From Melaminivora jejuensis (GTDB lineage Bacteria; Pseudomonadota; Gammaproteobacteria; Burkholderiales; Burkholderiaceae_C), in contig NZ_JACWIJ010000002.1 in NCBI RefSeq assembly GCF_017811175.1, positions 3,353,501-3,417,500 of the forward strand: a DNA stretch of 64,000 bases, in the 5' to 3' direction. Position 1 is the stretch's first letter. Each line of letters starts with the position of its first letter. Position numbers and translations under genes: made by a program. Of this stretch, positions 62,279 through 64,000 are shown piece by piece. Under the pieces are notes generated by a model that worked only from the letters and a program-made list of their open reading frames with translations, was not told the origin of the DNA and searched no databases.

Positions 62279-63406
62279 ATGAGGAGCGGCAACATACGTG
62301 TGATCGTGGTGGATGACTCGGCGCTGGTGCGCAGCCTGCTGTCCGAGATCATCAACCGTCAGGGCGACATGGAGTGCATCGGCACGGCCAGCGATCCGCT
62401 GATCGCGCGCGAGATGATCCGCGAGCTGAACCCGGACGTGATCACGCTGGACGTGGAGATGCCGCGCATGGATGGCATCGACTTCCTGGGCCGGCTGATG
62501 CGCCTGCGCCCCATGCCGGTGGTCATGATCTCCACCCTGACCGAGCGCGGCGCCGAGGTCACCATGCGCGCGCTGGAGCTGGGCGCGGTGGACTTCGTGG
62601 CCAAGCCGCGCGTCGGTCTGGCCAGCGGCCTGAACGAGCTGGCCTCGCAGATCGTGGACAAGATCCGCGTGGCTGCGGTGGCGCAGGTGCGCCGCCTGCC
62701 TGCCGCTGCGGCGGCCAGTGCCGGCGCCAGCACTCACGGCCAGAGCGCTGGCGGCAGCCGAGCCGCGCCGGCCGCGCTAGCCGCGCCGACCCTGCTGGGG
62801 CGGCTGTCCACCGAGAAAATCATCTGCATCGGCGCCTCCACCGGCGGCACCGAGGCCATCCGCGAAGTGCTGGTACACCTGCCCGCCGACGCGCCGGCCA
62901 TCGCCATCACCCAGCACATGCCGCCGGGCTTCACCACCAGCTTCGCCGCGCGCCTCAACAGCCTGTGCCAGATCACCGTCAAGGAGGCCGTGCATGGCGA
63001 GCGCATCCTGCCCGGCCACGCCTACATCGCCCCGGGCGGGCGCCAGTTCTCGCTGGCGCGCAGCGGCGCCAACTACGTCGCCGTGGTGGACGACGGCCCG
63101 CCGGTGAACCGGCACAAGCCGTCGGTGGAGGTGCTGTTCAAGTCGGCAGCGGCCATCGTCGGGCGCAACGCCTTCGGCATCATGCTGACCGGCATGGGGG
63201 CCGACGGCGCCGCCGCCATGCGCGAGATGAAGGACGCCGGCAGCTACAACTACGTGCAGGACGAGGCCAGCTGCATCGTCTTCGGGATGCCGCGCGAGGC
63301 CATCGCCCACGGCGCCGCCGACGAGGTGCTGCCGCTGACGCAGATCGCCCCGGCACTGCTGGCGCGCCTGCGCGGCGCCGGCGACCGGGTGCATCACCGG
63401 ATCTGA
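62279..63406 (+). CDS. cheB: Chemoreceptor methylesterase CheB
   Basis: 375 residues (E. coli 349). Receiver domain with Asp58 ([12 protein letters not shown]). An Ala-rich linker (~150-175). Esterase domain with Ser ([10 protein letters not shown]), His ([10 protein letters not shown]) and Asp ([10 protein letters not shown]). ATG 62279 is annotated, but GTG 62270 has a better ribosome site (GGAG at 62259-62262) and may be the true start. It removes receptor methyl groups. Confidence 0.95.
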   Translation: MRSGNIRVIVVDDSALVRSLLSEIINRQGDMECIGTASDPLIAREMIRELNPDVITLDVEMPRMDGIDFLGRLMRLRPMPVVMISTLTERGAEVTMRALELGAVDFVAKPRVGLASGLNELASQIVDKIRVAAVAQVRRLPAAAAASAGASTHGQSAGGSRAAPAALAAPTLLGRLSTEKIICIGASTGGTEAIREVLVHLPADAPAIAITQHMPPGFTTSFAARLNSLCQITVKEAVHGERILPGHAYIAPGGRQFSLARSGANYVAVVDDGPPVNRHKPSVEVLFKSAAAIVGRNAFGIMLTGMGADGAAAMREMKDAGSYNYVQDEASCIVFGMPREAIAHGAADEVLPLTQIAPALLARLRGAGDRVHHRI

Positions 63407-63512
63407 TGAGCTATCAAAAAAATAGCTTTCACCGCTTGCCAGCAAACGATTTCAAGGTGTTTTGATGTCGAAACCCTTGTCTGGCAAGCGGTACTAGCTA
63501 TGAATTTTGAAG
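63407..63512. repeat. Dispersed repeat, copy H (full palindrome)
   Basis: Left arm GAGCTATCAAAAAAATAGCT then TTCACCGCTTGCCAGCAAAC; right arm CGAAACCCTTGTCTGGCAAG then CGGTACTAGCTATGAATTTT. It begins within a few nt of the cheB stop and lies between convergent cheB and the ABC-F gene. The AGCTAT...ATAGCT at 63408-63428 forms its own small hairpin. Confidence 0.85.
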
Positions 63513-63528
63513 TTGCCGCCAATGCTGC

Positions 63529-64000
63529 TCAGGCGGACAACTCCTCCCAGCGCTCCAGCGCCTGCAGCAGCAGGTCTTCGATCTGGCTGTCGCGCTCATG
63601 CAGGGCGGCGGCGCGCTGGCCGTCGCGCACGTACAGCGAGCCGTCGGCCAGCTCGGCGCGGATGGCCTGCTGCTCGGCCTCCAGGGCGTCGATGTGCGCG
63701 GGCAGCTGCTCAAGCTCGCGCTGCTCCTTGTAGCTGAGCTTTTTCTTCTGCGGTGCGCGCTCGGGCTGGGGCTGGGCCGGGGCGGGGCGCTGCTGCGGCG
63801 CTCGGCCTGGCCGGCGCGCTCTTGCCGATGGCCGGCTGCCGCCAATGCCCGGCTGCGCTGCGACTGCGTCAGCCAGTCCTGCACGCCGCCCTCGTACTCA
63901 CGCCAGCGTCCATCGCCTTCGCTCACGATGGTGCTGGTCACCACGTTGTCCAGGAAGGTGCGGTCGTGGCTGACCAGGAAGACCGTGCCGTCGTAGCCCT
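63529..64000 (-). pseudogene. uup: ABC-F ATPase, Uup-like (C-terminal part, window edge, frameshifted as read)
   Basis: From the edge: FLVSHDRTFLDNVVTSTIVS (second ABC cassette switch-His and the region after it), then WREYEGGVQDWLTQ. The frame is lost between about 63760 and 63840. The C-terminal domain resumes as APQKKKLSYKEQRELEQLPA and ends LLLQALERWEELSA at 63529. One added base joins them; candidates are the G4 runs at 63779-63782 or 63784-63787 or a nearby GG. Uup-type proteins act on ribosomes or DNA; unrelated to motility. The N-terminus is outside the window. Confidence 0.78.

Overview
The window is a motility regulon of a high-GC betaproteobacterium, most likely Burkholderiales and probably Comamonadaceae (the Acidovorax/Comamonas/Delftia/Alicycliphilus type). 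This rests on gene order, codon bias, the FlgM/FliA/FlhF-FlhG set, and a family of AGCTAT...GCGCTTG...GGCAAGGGTTT intergenic repeats. The genus cannot be fixed from the sequence alone.

Layout: (1) 0.2-13.8 kb, minus strand: flgB-C-D-E-F-G-H, an unidentified secreted protein, then flgI-J-K-L and an HDOD signalling protein (rod, hook, rings, junction). (2) 14.0-15.6 kb, plus strand: flgA, then flgM-flgN behind a sigma-28 promoter. (3) 15.7-25.2 kb, minus strand: flhB-flhA-flhF-flhG-like-fliA, then separate cheY-cheZ and motA-motB units. (4) 25.3-36.5 kb: a sugar-nucleotide and glycan-modification block. A GC-rich half (rfbF, rfbG, epimerase, C-methyltransferase, aminotransferase) is followed by a visibly AT-richer half (WbqC-like, methyltransferase, ATP-grasp, metallophosphoesterase, CmcI-like). 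An opposing TPR/O-GlcNAc-transferase-like gene ends the block. (5) 36.6-42.6 kb: two head-to-head flagellin genes, then fliD, fliS, fliT. (6) 42.8-54.8 kb: fliE on the minus strand diverging from fliF-G-H-I-J-K-L-M-N-O-P-Q-R. (7) 55.0-56.8 kb: a reverse-strand two-component pair. (8) 56.9-63.4 kb: a CheZ-like small protein, cheY, cheA, cheW, cheR, cheD, cheB. (9) The window ends inside an ABC-F ATPase gene (uup-like).

How the parts fit: fli and flg genes build the basal body, hook and filament. FliA (sigma-28), held by FlgM until the hook is complete, fires late genes from TAAAGTTT-N11-GCCGATAA-like promoters seen before flgM, fliC2 and fliS. FlhF/FlhG set flagellar placement. The glycan block lies between motA and the flagellin genes and ends in an OGT-like transferase, so I infer that it makes and attaches an O-linked glycan to flagellin. 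The che genes supply the signalling array.

Caveat on quality: four genes (metallophosphoesterase, OGT, fliL twice, uup) lose frame. Each break is repaired by one added base. Four of the five sites lie at a G/C run of 4-5, and the fifth (uup) can only be placed within a stretch that contains such runs. Homopolymer under-calling is at least as likely as true mutation.
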